Source of the DNA: Pseudalkalibacillus hwajinpoensis
GTDB lineage: Bacteria; Bacillota; Bacilli; Bacillales; Guptibacillaceae
Assembly: GCF_039851965.1 (NCBI RefSeq)
Contig: NZ_CP156674.1
Coordinates: 3,996,522 to 4,060,521, forward strand
Direction: 5' to 3'
Length of the DNA stretch: 64,000 nucleotides
Made by a program: the position numbers and the translations under genes. Under the pieces are notes generated by a model. That model ran no database searches, was not told the DNA's origin, and was given only the letters and a program-made list of their open reading frames with translations. Every line of letters begins with the position of its first letter. Positions within the stretch are counted from its first letter, which is position 1. This document shows positions 8,334-16,295 of this stretch, one piece after another.

Positions 8334-8407
8334 GCGCCTTTAGCTCAGCAGGATAGAGCAACAGCCTTCTAAGCTGTGGGTCAGAGGTTCGAATCCTCTA
8401 AGGCGCA
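8334..8407 (+). tRNA. tRNA-Arg (anticodon TCT)
   Basis: Acceptor GCGCCTT/AAGGCGC; loop CTTCTAA between ACAGC and GCTGT gives TCT. Unlike the six tRNAs before it, no CCA is encoded. It is also 91 bases away, with its own TATACT box at 8298-8303, so it is probably transcribed separately as well as by read-through. Confidence 0.94.
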
Positions 8408-8412
8408 TATAC

Positions 8413-8450
8413 AAAAGCCCTCTGAATGAAATCATTCAGAGGGCTTTTTA
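8413..8450 (+). terminator. Terminator of the tRNA cluster
   Basis: Seventeen-bp inverted repeat AAAAGCCCTCTGAATGA and its complement with a two-base gap, ending in a T run. Confidence 0.92.
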
Positions 8451-8617
8451 CCTTTTAAATTGTTTAAGTCGTAAGATATAGATCGTCACATTGATAACAA
8501 AAACACGAACGTTAAATCATTTCTGTGGATATTTATTAACTTTTTAAGAATATTTACATGAAATTATTTGTTTATAACACATTTTGTGCTACTATATCCG
8601 TAGAAACCATTCATTGC

Positions 8618-8685
8618 AGTTACTGACGACAATTGTGGAAGGAACCATAGGGGAGCTGCAGTGCCTAAAGCCGGTCGTCTGGGCG
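8618..8685 (+). promoter_or_regulatory. ZTP (pfl) riboswitch upstream of folD
   Basis: The leader contains the conserved ZTP-riboswitch segments: ACTGACGAC, then GTGGAAGGAACCA, then after a variable part GCCGGTCGTCTGGGCG. GACGAC pairs with GTCGTC as in the known structure. The class senses the folate-stress purine intermediate ZMP/ZTP and commonly controls one-carbon genes such as folD. It ends about 48 bases before the folD start, leaving room for an expression platform. Confidence 0.9.
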
Positions 8686-8732
8686 AAGAAGTGGCCGTAT
8701 TCATTTTTAACCAATTTTCAGGAGGAATTCAT

Positions 8733-9578
8733 ATGACAAACGAAGCGAAACTTTTAGACGGAAAAGCTGTTGCAAATCGTATAAAAGATCAGTTGAAAAC
8801 AAGAGTTATAGCCCTTAAAGAGCAAGGTGTGACACCGAGTCTAGTAACGATTCTTGTTGGTGATGACCCATCTTCTGAAACGTACGTCAGAATGAAGGGG
8901 AATGCCTGTGAGCGAGTTGGCATTACATCTAAAAAGATTCATCTCCCTGAAGAAACAACCACTGAAACATTAGTTCAGACGATTGAGGAACTAAACCAGA
9001 ATACTTCTGTTCACGGTATTTTGCTTCAACACCCTGTCCCGTCGCAAATTGATGAGCGACTTGCTTTTGAAACGATAGCAATCGAGAAGGATGTTGATGG
9101 TGTGACGAGTGCAGGGTATGGTCAAACAGCACTCGGGTTTGGAACATTTCCTTCCTGTACTCCAGCTGCGATCATGAAAATCATGGAAGATTATGATATT
9201 CAAGCAGAAGGGAAGCATGCTGTTATCGTTGGTAGAAGCCCGATTCTTGGCAAGCCGGTATCCGCGCTTTTACTCAATCAAAATGCAACGGTTACAACGT
9301 GTCATTCTAGAACAACAGATCTTGCAAGCCATGTCCTTCAAGCTGATATTGTTGTTGCAGCTGTAGGAAAGCCTGAATTTATTAAAGGCGATTGGATTAA
9401 GGAAGGCGCAGTCGTGCTTGATGCTGGCTACAATAAAGGGAACATTGGTGATGTTGAATATGAAGCTGCTGCCGAGAACGCTTCTTATATTACACCAGTA
9501 CCAGGCGGTGTAGGTCCAGTTACGATTGCTACCTTATTAAAGCATACCGTTGACGCAGCAGAAAAAACAGTCGACTAG
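8733..9578 (+). CDS. folD: Bifunctional methylene-THF dehydrogenase / cyclohydrolase
   Basis: Interconverts 5,10-methylene-, methenyl- and 10-formyl-tetrahydrofolate using NADP. Visible: YVRMKGNACE with the catalytic lysine K55, HAVIVGRSPILGKP (Rossmann/NADP segment) and the PVPGGVGPVT C-terminal signature. The usual QLPLP segment reads QHPVP, and the region after KDVDG departs from the common FHPxNxG form, so this is a divergent FolD clade. ATG at 8733 with AGGAGGAATTCAT upstream; a longer frame reaches back into the riboswitch and is not real. Controlled by the ZTP riboswitch in front. Confidence 0.95.
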   Translation: MTNEAKLLDGKAVANRIKDQLKTRVIALKEQGVTPSLVTILVGDDPSSETYVRMKGNACERVGITSKKIHLPEETTTETLVQTIEELNQNTSVHGILLQHPVPSQIDERLAFETIAIEKDVDGVTSAGYGQTALGFGTFPSCTPAAIMKIMEDYDIQAEGKHAVIVGRSPILGKPVSALLLNQNATVTTCHSRTTDLASHVLQADIVVAAVGKPEFIKGDWIKEGAVVLDAGYNKGNIGDVEYEAAAENASYITPVPGGVGPVTIATLLKHTVDAAEKTVD

Positions 9579-9584
9579 TCAGAG

Positions 9585-9609
9585 ACCACCCCGTAGGCGG
9601 GGTGGTTTC
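9585..9609 (+). terminator. Terminator between folD and the convergent GNAT gene
   Basis: ACCACCCCG / CGGGGTGGT stem (9 bp) followed by TTTCT; it sits between convergent genes and could act on both strands. Confidence 0.85.
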
Positions 9610-9614
9610 TGTAA

Positions 9615-10426
9615 TTATCGCGTTAGTTCGTAATAGTTTTGAGTCTCTATGATTTGGAAACCGCAGTTTAGATAGAGGTTCATAGCATGCTCATTGACGA
9701 GAGCTACTTCCAGGTAGATTTCCTGTCCTTGTTCCAATTCCATAGAAATTGCCGTTCTTAATGCTTCTGCTCCAATACCTTTCCCCTGATGCTCTGGTTC
9801 TACCGCAAAGCCGCATATCCAGCTTTGCTTTCCCAAAGGTTCAATATGTATTTTTCCTCGTTTTATCGTTTTCTCTTCAACTATAAAGGAAGTGTACGTA
9901 TCCGACTCATTGATACCGGTTAGTTCATGAGTCGATTGAAAACAGATCTTATTTAACCAATTAGAGTAAGAAAGGTCTTCTGCTTGTGCCTTTCTCAATG
10001 AAACCCCCGTCAACTGTTGTGTGAATTTACAGGGAATCCATTTCATTTGATGTTCGGAGAAGGAATACGTACATGGTAAATTCTTTAAATACACTATTGC
10101 GGATTTTGATTCTGCAGGTGCATTCAAGAGTACTTGTTCAGGCTCTATTTGTTTAATGATAGCTAGAGCTTCATGTCGGAGGGTGGTGAATATCCCTTTT
10201 TTTCTATAGTCTGGATGAACCATTCCGCAAGCCTCGATGACATTGCCAAAACCATATAGCCCTATAAATCCAACTAGCTCTTCCTCTTCGTAATGAAAAA
10301 ATCTCTCTTTTCATTGTTCTTCCGATTTCTCAGAAAATCAAAATTCAACTTCAATGAGATTTGGTCTTCCTTTTCGCAAATGTTTTTGAGCCTTTCAATA
10401 TCTGTTAGCTGATCATTCGTTAACAT
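9615..10426 (-). pseudogene. GNAT-family N-acetyltransferase, frameshifted
   Basis: Reading from the ATG at 10426 (GGGGGG upstream) gives about 40 normal residues, then the frame runs into a stop. In another frame the protein continues as FFHYEEEELVGFIG and then VHPDYRKKGIF, an acetyl-CoA-binding motif. A second GNAT motif (AVEPEHQGKGIGAEAL) lies near the end, so the intact gene had two GNAT-like halves. One base is missing in the homopolymer at 10296-10301. The remainder could still be translated from the internal ATG at 10223 as about 202 residues. Either a genuine mutation or a sequencing indel. Confidence 0.8.
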
Positions 10427-10582
10427 TGATACCCCCCTATCTAACTCTATTTTAATGTGAGATTCAGATTTACTCCAGTGAATTTAATGAGTGTACGAGC
10501 ATTAATAAATTCATTCAACTTAGCTACGGTCAACTTTATTTTAATTGGATAGGTATGGAAATGAAGATTGTAACTTGAGGTA

Positions 10583-10714
10583 AAAGTAGCCGTCGTTACA
10601 GGAGCGAGTAGTGGAGTAGGTGAAGCGATTGCGAGGCACCTTGCTAATGAGGGAGCGAACGTTGCGGTCTTAGGTCGTCGAGAAGACAAGGCTGGAGACT
10701 TAGGGATTCGATAA
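10583..10714 (+). pseudogene. Short-chain dehydrogenase/reductase, N-terminal remnant
   Basis: About 43 codons beginning KVAVVTGASSGVG and continuing through a Rossmann fold start (ANEGANVAVLGRRE). A stop comes in the frame where a full SDR would run another 200 residues. TGASSGVG is the cofactor-binding glycine motif. There is no start codon with a ribosome site. It is a truncated relic in the gap between the broken GNAT gene and the HNH nuclease gene. Confidence 0.75.
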
Positions 10715-10848
10715 ACGATCAACCAAAGAAAGGCAAACGACTGCTGGTTTTTATTTGGGGAAGTATACAAAGTGAATGGGAAGTAAAATGAGAGTATTTC
10801 ATGTAAAATAGAAAAAGTGATAGAAGAACGTGATTTGGGGGACAAAAG

Positions 10849-11766
10849 ATGAACAGTTTTATTGTCATGCAAGGTGACACTTACCAGATAGAAAAAGATT
10901 TAGGGATGATTTGGTCGCCAAAACAAGATAAAGGAGGTAATGAGCCTCATTCCTGGAAACGAATAACTGAAGTAAATGAAGGAGATCAATTCTTTCACTA
11001 TGTAAAAGGAAATATTGTTGCGGTTAGCATTGCAAGTGAAGGATGCAAAGAGGCTTGTAAACCATCTAATTTGGAGAGTAGTAATGAAAGAATCGAAGGA
11101 TACTTAGTGAATCTAGAATATCATGATTTAGAGGTCCCGGTTAATGTAAGGGATAAGTTTAAGGAAATATTTCCACTGTTACCTATTAAGTATGCACCAT
11201 TTCAGAAAGATGCTAATGGGAATCCAGGCTATTTGTATCCATGTAACGAAGAATTAGCCATTAAGCTACTCGAACTAATAAGCGAGTTGAATATTTATCA
11301 AGTAAATGACGAGCAATTAGAATTAACAATTGATGAGGTAAGAAGAACAGAACGAAATACACTTATTCCAGTGATTACTGAAACAGAGTCTGAAGCGAAA
11401 ACAAAAATGCGATGGGGCGAACAAAAGTTCAGAAAAGATTTGATTCCTCTATGGAAAGGTAAGTGTGCATTGTGTGCTATAAACTTATCAGAAGTGCTAA
11501 AAGCAAGCCATTCCAAGCCATGGAAAGACAGCACAAACATTGAACGGGTGGACCCGTATAACGGCTTGTTACTATGTAGTAATCATGATGCGCTTTATAA
11601 TGAAGGATTAATTGCATTTGATGGGCAAGGTCGTTTGCACATTTCTTCAGTGATAAGAAATGAAGATTATGTAATGTATGGATTAGCACCACGGGCTAAA
11701 TTACAAATTTATTTCGAAAATAAAGTGTATTTTAAGTGGCATAAGAAGTATATTTTCAGAACCTAA
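10849..11766 (+). CDS. HNH endonuclease with an EVE/PUA-like N-terminal domain; possible modification-dependent restriction enzyme
   Basis: 305 residues. The C-terminal part is an HNH_2-type nuclease: CALC at 206-209, ASHSKPW with H221, DPYNGLLLC with N238, and SNHDALYN with H246. The N-terminal part (about 1-95: GMIWSP, SWKRI, then EGDQFFHYVKGNIVAVS) resembles EVE/PUA-like folds that read modified bases. Such EVE-HNH proteins are known type IV-like restriction enzymes that cut DNA with modified cytosine. The domain call at the N-terminus is my inference. ATG at 10849 with GGGG upstream; stand-alone, with a strong terminator after it. Confidence 0.72.
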   Translation: MNSFIVMQGDTYQIEKDLGMIWSPKQDKGGNEPHSWKRITEVNEGDQFFHYVKGNIVAVSIASEGCKEACKPSNLESSNERIEGYLVNLEYHDLEVPVNVRDKFKEIFPLLPIKYAPFQKDANGNPGYLYPCNEELAIKLLELISELNIYQVNDEQLELTIDEVRRTERNTLIPVITETESEAKTKMRWGEQKFRKDLIPLWKGKCALCAINLSEVLKASHSKPWKDSTNIERVDPYNGLLLCSNHDALYNEGLIAFDGQGRLHISSVIRNEDYVMYGLAPRAKLQIYFENKVYFKWHKKYIFRT

Positions 11767-11815
11767 GATTCTTTTACAGCATTACTATCTAAAAACTCGA
11801 TATTTTTTATATATG

Positions 11816-11861
11816 AAATCCCACCTCCAAAGTTAGTTAGAGAACTTTGGAGGTGGGATTT
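11816..11861 (+). terminator. Strong hairpin after the HNH gene
   Basis: Nineteen-bp perfect inverted repeat (arms 11816-11834 and 11843-11861) with an 8-base loop; the T tract after it is modest. Confidence 0.75.
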
Positions 11862-11949
11862 CATTCTGTATACTATTTTCATTCGAATGTGATTTAACAT
11901 ATTTCTACCAACATGAGGTCTAGTAAACTTCTGTCAGATAAAAGTTCAT

Positions 11950-12390
11950 CTATTGGCCTTTAAGCAGCATTTTATCTAATTCACGAACTTTATCAAAGGA
12001 TTCTATTAGTTGTTCAGGTATCAATTTCCTTCCATATTCCCAGGCATTCGTTTCTATTTCAGATAGAAGCTCTTGTTGTATCTCTTCCTCATCATACATT
12101 AGAATTCTTAAATCATGTTTGTGTTTCTTGAAATCCAAATAATAACCGATCTCATGATAAAGAAGAATTCTAACGATGTTTTCTTCTGTCTCTTTAATTT
12201 TAAAGTTTATTTTACCTGTATAACCATTAACTTCTAAGTAGTTAAATTTTATAGTATTGGTGGATACGTTATAACTCATAGGTGAAGTTAGATTATTGTT
12301 AAATTCATAATTAATGTCTAAATTGTGTTCATGTAATGTATCTTTAATTATATTCTCGATGTCCCATATATAAAGCATCTTATCTATCAC
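11950..12390 (-). CDS. ImmA/IrrE-like protein with a degenerate metallopeptidase motif
   Basis: 146 residues. The centre reads LLYHEIGYYLDF at about 77-88. ImmA/IrrE metallopeptidases have HEIGH here, whereas this protein has Tyr at position 83 in place of the second zinc-binding His. An acidic helix (EEEIQQELLSEIETNAWEYG) follows, where family members carry the third ligand and an Asn/Ala-Trp helix. It may be a non-catalytic derivative or belong to a related family. The start at 12390 is a GTG; an ATG four codons later is equally possible. No repressor partner is next to it. Confidence 0.55.
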   Translation of the reverse strand: MIDKMLYIWDIENIIKDTLHEHNLDINYEFNNNLTSPMSYNVSTNTIKFNYLEVNGYTGKINFKIKETEENIVRILLYHEIGYYLDFKKHKHDLRILMYDEEEIQQELLSEIETNAWEYGRKLIPEQLIESFDKVRELDKMLLKGQ

Positions 12391-12837
12391 AACCCTTTCA
12401 GGAAGTATGTTTATTTATTCTTGCTCGATCGGGTAAGAACGTTACGTCAACTGAATCCATTACAGCTAGTATGAAATCCACTGATTTATAAGTCAATGGT
12501 TTTGTTTAATACTATAACTTTTACTTTAATATATAATAAAGTCGTTCATTTCAGGTGTTTAAATGGGTGTTGGTAACTGAATTATATTAAAATGAGTGAT
12601 TTTCACCATTATTTACAATGTGGATGGTAATCAAATGAAAATTATTCTGGAACAAACTCATAGTAGGTGAAGTAGTAGGGTTGGAGCTTTTTAAACTAAA
12701 AGGAAGTTCGAAAGGGGTGAGGTCGATAAATTCATTAAAGAAAGTCCTAACTCGTCGATTAAAATCCTCCACTTAGGGTATTGGAAATAAAAGAAGCAAC
12801 CTGTTACATAAATGATTGAGAGTGGAGAGTGAAAGAG
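12391..12837. other. Gene-poor gap
   Basis: About 450 AT-rich bases between the ImmA-like gene and the DUF212 gene. I see no open frame with a ribosome site, no strong hairpin and no repeat. A 61-codon minus-strand frame at 12587-12772 lacks start signals. Confidence 0.5.
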
Positions 12838-13305
12838 ATGCAGAAGATGAACAGAGGAATTTTGACGGCGATATCGTCGATTGCGATTGCACAGGGACTT
12901 AAAATCCTGACTTACAAGAGACTGACAGGAGAGTGGGATGTAAAGCAGGTGGCTACAACAGGTGGGATGCCAAGCTCACATTCAGCGGGCGTTTCAGCAC
13001 TGGCTACCTATATAGCTACAAATAAAGGATCACGCCATACGGAAACTGCACTGGCAACCATTTTTGGTGTGATCGTCATGTATGATGCGCAGGGAATCCG
13101 ACGTCACACGGGTGAGATTGCTCATCTTGTCAATGATTTGGAGGATAACTTCGCTGCAATTTCAGGAGATTTTCCTAGCTTTGAGTTTGTAGAAAGGGAA
13201 AAGGAACTGAATGAGCTTTTAGGACATCAACCGGTAGAGGTACTTGGTGGAGCGATTTTAGGTGCTATTTTAGGCTATATTTCTGCTAAAAATGAGAATA
13301 AGTAA
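12838..13305 (+). CDS. Divergent PAP2 family membrane protein (DUF212, YuiD-like)
   Basis: 155 residues. The divergent PAP2 signature is visible: TGGMPSSHSAGVSAL near residues 39-53 and YDAQGIRRHTG near 82-92, with hydrophobic segments around both and at the C-terminus (GGAILGAILGYISA). Members of this family are membrane proteins related to acid phosphatases, with no assigned substrate. ATG at 12838 is preferred for the GGAG ten bases upstream; a GTG at 12829 overlaps the ribosome site. A long palindromic terminator follows. Confidence 0.85.
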   Translation: MQKMNRGILTAISSIAIAQGLKILTYKRLTGEWDVKQVATTGGMPSSHSAGVSALATYIATNKGSRHTETALATIFGVIVMYDAQGIRRHTGEIAHLVNDLEDNFAAISGDFPSFEFVEREKELNELLGHQPVEVLGGAILGAILGYISAKNENK

Positions 13306-13343
13306 AAGTGAAGTAAGGGAACCCTCTTTCTTTAGTATATAAA

Positions 13344-13398
13344 GTATACAAAAACGCTCAGAGCAACTTTATCCTCTGAGCGTTTTTGTATACTTTTT
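13344..13398 (+). terminator. Terminator after the DUF212 gene
   Basis: Perfect 20-bp inverted repeat (13344-13363 and 13374-13393) followed by TTTTTC. Confidence 0.9.
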
Positions 13399-13472
13399 CT
13401 TATTTTTTATGCCTCATTAATAAATGCTCTTAATAGGCAGTTTGTGAAATGTGGTTAGTGGATGCTGCTTAT

Positions 13473-14543
13473 TTATTCATTCTCATTCTTTTTATAAATA
13501 CGCTCGACCACTTCCTGAAGCGTATCAGGCTTATGAAACTCCACAGGAGAAAAGCCTTTCTCAAACGTAATCGCATCCGCTTCAATCGCAAGTACATACT
13601 TCCCATTCACCTTCGCAAGATGAATCGTTTCTCCAAAGTCAGAGAGCATCGCTTTCACTGATACATGGTCTAGCTTTATCTTCCATTCAACGTCAGGGGA
13701 GTGTTCAACGATTTGGGAGGTTGCTTCAACGACCTGTTCCGTTGTAAACCGCTCCTGTAGCTCACGTTTAGGACTAGCTGCCCATTCTTCCATCGCTTGC
13801 TCGAACTCTTCCTTTTCTTCGCTTTCTTCCTGATACGTTTCTTGGATGTGCTCCTGCACCATGCCCACCGTCTGAGTCTTCACGATTTCAGGCATCGACT
13901 TTTCATATTCGACCCATTTTAAGAAGTCTTCAAAGTAACGGGCGTGAGACGATTGGTGGACTTTGATCTCAGCGCTGTCGATCATGCCTTCTTCTGGCAT
14001 GTAGGGGTATTGGACGGATTTCATGCTCTTTGTAGTAATAGCCATTTCAACATTTTGGATGAGTGTTTCTTCATCTGTAATCGTTGCTACCTTTTGTTCA
14101 AAATCGCATTTCATAATAAATAGAAATGGATCATCAAACAGTTTAGTGAGCTTAGCTGTTGCAACGATCAGAACGCCCCCACGTATCGCGCTTGTGTCGA
14201 GATACATTTGAACGATTTGATCCGCCGAAGTTTCAAAATCATCCCCTGTTTCAGCATGGCGTGTCCTATCAAAAAGATTGTAATTGGGGTTTGACGTTAG
14301 GTCGTACCCTGGTTCTACGACGAATCGCCCGATTTTAGTAGGAGCGCCTTCTGATTTAGCGTGACGATCTACTTTTCTCTTCATGATTTTAGCTAGTTCA
14401 CCATCAAGGAACGTTTTAAGAGAACTGTCTTCGTAATGCTCTTGATCAAGCGTTTGATAATGCTTGAATCGTCTTTCTTCACTTTCCCCGCTACCATCAA
14501 CCTGGATTAAATAAAAGGAGAGGTATCGCATCTTGAGTTCCAT
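13473..14543 (-). CDS. DUF3900-type conserved Bacillus protein
   Basis: 356 residues, cytoplasmic, with no signal or membrane segment. The N-terminal stretch (MRYLSFYLIQVDG, HYQTLD, then LKTFLDGELAKIMKRK) and GRFVVEPGYDLTSNPNYNLF look like the DUF3900 family of Bacilli, function unknown. The pattern is reminiscent of nucleoid-associated proteins, but that is speculation. The middle contains a highly charged helix (EESEEKEEFEQAMEEW). Start ATG at 14543 chosen for AGGTG five bases upstream. It is divergent from the following formamidase gene. Confidence 0.65.
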   Translation of the reverse strand: MELKMRYLSFYLIQVDGSGESEERRFKHYQTLDQEHYEDSSLKTFLDGELAKIMKRKVDRHAKSEGAPTKIGRFVVEPGYDLTSNPNYNLFDRTRHAETGDDFETSADQIVQMYLDTSAIRGGVLIVATAKLTKLFDDPFLFIMKCDFEQKVATITDEETLIQNVEMAITTKSMKSVQYPYMPEEGMIDSAEIKVHQSSHARYFEDFLKWVEYEKSMPEIVKTQTVGMVQEHIQETYQEESEEKEEFEQAMEEWAASPKRELQERFTTEQVVEATSQIVEHSPDVEWKIKLDHVSVKAMLSDFGETIHLAKVNGKYVLAIEADAITFEKGFSPVEFHKPDTLQEVVERIYKKNENE

Positions 14544-14655
14544 GTCATCACCTGTCTTTAAGTTTGCGTTCATTCAGTATAGGCAAGGTTAATGAATTCG
14601 TCAATCATCTGTGTTAACTGTCAATCGTTCAGTTTAAGGTTTAAGCCATTTCTTT

Positions 14656-14684
14656 TTTACTAGAATCGACAAAACTCTTATAAT
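14656..14684 (+). promoter_or_regulatory. Sigma-A-like promoter for the formamidase gene
   Basis: TTTACT at 14656-14661, 17-bp spacer, perfect TATAAT at 14679-14684, 34 bases before the start codon. Confidence 0.6.
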
Positions 14685-14718
14685 AAAGGTAGAAATAATA
14701 ATGTAAAGGGGAGAGGAA

Positions 14719-16022
14719 ATGGAAGCAAAGCAAACAATTTATGTCAATGAGTTTACGAATGGCGTCCTGGATCCAGCTGAAAAAATGCTCGGTCCTCTAA
14801 AAGACGGCGGTCATATCGTAGCAAATACAGCACCTGGATGCTGGGGACCAATGATCACACCCTGTTTGCGAGGGGGACATGAGGTTACAAAACCTGTTTT
14901 TGTTGAAGGCGCCGAAGTTGGGGACGCCATTGCAATCCGAATCAAATCTATTCAAGTGACATCTATGGGAACGGCTTCTGGTAATGATCGTCCCGTGGAT
15001 GGACGATTTATTGGAGACCCTTTTATTGCTGTGAAGTGCCCCGGTTGTGGGAACTCTATCCTGATGCCAAAATTGAAGGAATAGGGCCTGAAGCAATTCG
15101 CTGTGCAAGTTGTGGAGAGGATGTTACACCATTTGTGTTTACAAACGGTTATACGATGGCATTCGATTCCAATCGAACAGTTGGTGTAACCGTGGATGAA
15201 GCAGCGGCAAATCACATTGGTACGGAAGGAAGAGAGTTCATGGCAACTCCTGAAAACTCCGTCCAAAATCCAATTGTAACGTTTGCACCAACCGATCTTG
15301 TAGGTACAATGGCGAGACTACGTCCTTTTCTAGGACAACTTGGAACTACGCCATCTCGCGCCTTGCCTGACTCCCATAACGCTGGAGATTTCGGCCAATT
15401 TCTCATCGACGCCCCTCATGATTATGGCGTCACAAAGGAACAACTTGAAGAACGCACAGATGGTCATATGGATATTAATCGAGTGCGAGAAGGCGCCGTT
15501 TTGATCTGTCCTGTTAAAGTACCTGGCGGTGGCATCTATGTAGGAGATATGCATGCGATGCAGGGAAATGGTGAAGTTGCTGGACATACGACAGATGTAA
15601 TAGGTATAGTCAATCTTCAGGCTAAGGTTATTAAAGACCTTACTTTGGACGGACCAATTATACTTCCTGTACCGGAGGATCTTCCATATCTTGCAAAGCC
15701 ATTTACTGCAAAAGAAAAGCAGGCTGCCAAACAGGTTGCAGGATTATATGGCGTTTCGAAGCTTGAAGAATCTCTTCCTGTCTCATTTATCGGAACAGGA
15801 GCTACGTTAAATGACGCAACGGATAATGGATTACAGCGAGCGGCAGATACGCTTGGATTAACAGTTCCTGAAGTTATGAACCGTGCAACAATCACAGGCT
15901 CGATTGAGATCGGTAGACACCCGGGAGTTGTTACCGTAACATTCCTTGTTCCAACACATCTACTAGATGAATTGAGTTTAACTGATTTAATTAAGAACCA
16001 CTATCAAGCTTTTACGGAATAA
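14719..16022 (+). pseudogene. Acetamidase/formamidase family protein, single frameshift
   Basis: The first frame (14719-15084) reads through HIVANTAPGCWGPMITPC and ends shortly after CPGCG. The second frame picks up at the same bases as ELYPDAKIEG and runs to 16022, including CASCG, DSHNAGDFGQ and PVKVPGGGIYVGDMHAMQG, the family's active-site region. Adding one base in the GGG at about 15048-15050 joins them into a protein of about 434 residues. The CPGCG and CASCG pairs make a zinc-ribbon-like insert. FmdA/AmdA enzymes hydrolyse short amides to ammonia and acid. Either mutation or a sequencing error. Confidence 0.85.
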
Positions 16023-16102
16023 GCGGTTTGAAAACAACAGAGGCAGCTTATGAATAAGGAGCTGTCTGTTGTTCGTTAACTGCTATTGTGATTACGTACC
16101 TG

Positions 16103-16139
16103 ATTCACGCGGGTAAAACCTTGTTTTACTCGCGTGAAT
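16103..16139. repeat. Inverted repeat (hairpin)
   Basis: Imperfect 17-bp arms, ATTCACGCG...GTAAAAC and complement, with a 3-base loop, in the gap after the formamidase gene. No T tract follows, so it is a weak terminator candidate or a regulatory palindrome. Confidence 0.5.
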
Positions 16140-16295
16140 TTGATAAATATAGGACTAATTGCACAAGCTATAAGTAAATAAATGTTTCTATTTAGTAAGA
16201 TATGGGGAATTTAAGTAATGATCTATTATTTACTTTCACTTTAAAAATTTTCCAATAAAAGTAAATGATGCAACCATAAAAGTGAGGAATTCACC

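Noticed and set aside
12587..12772. 61-codon minus-strand frame
   Set aside because: No ribosome site, no recognisable family, and AT-rich random-looking composition.
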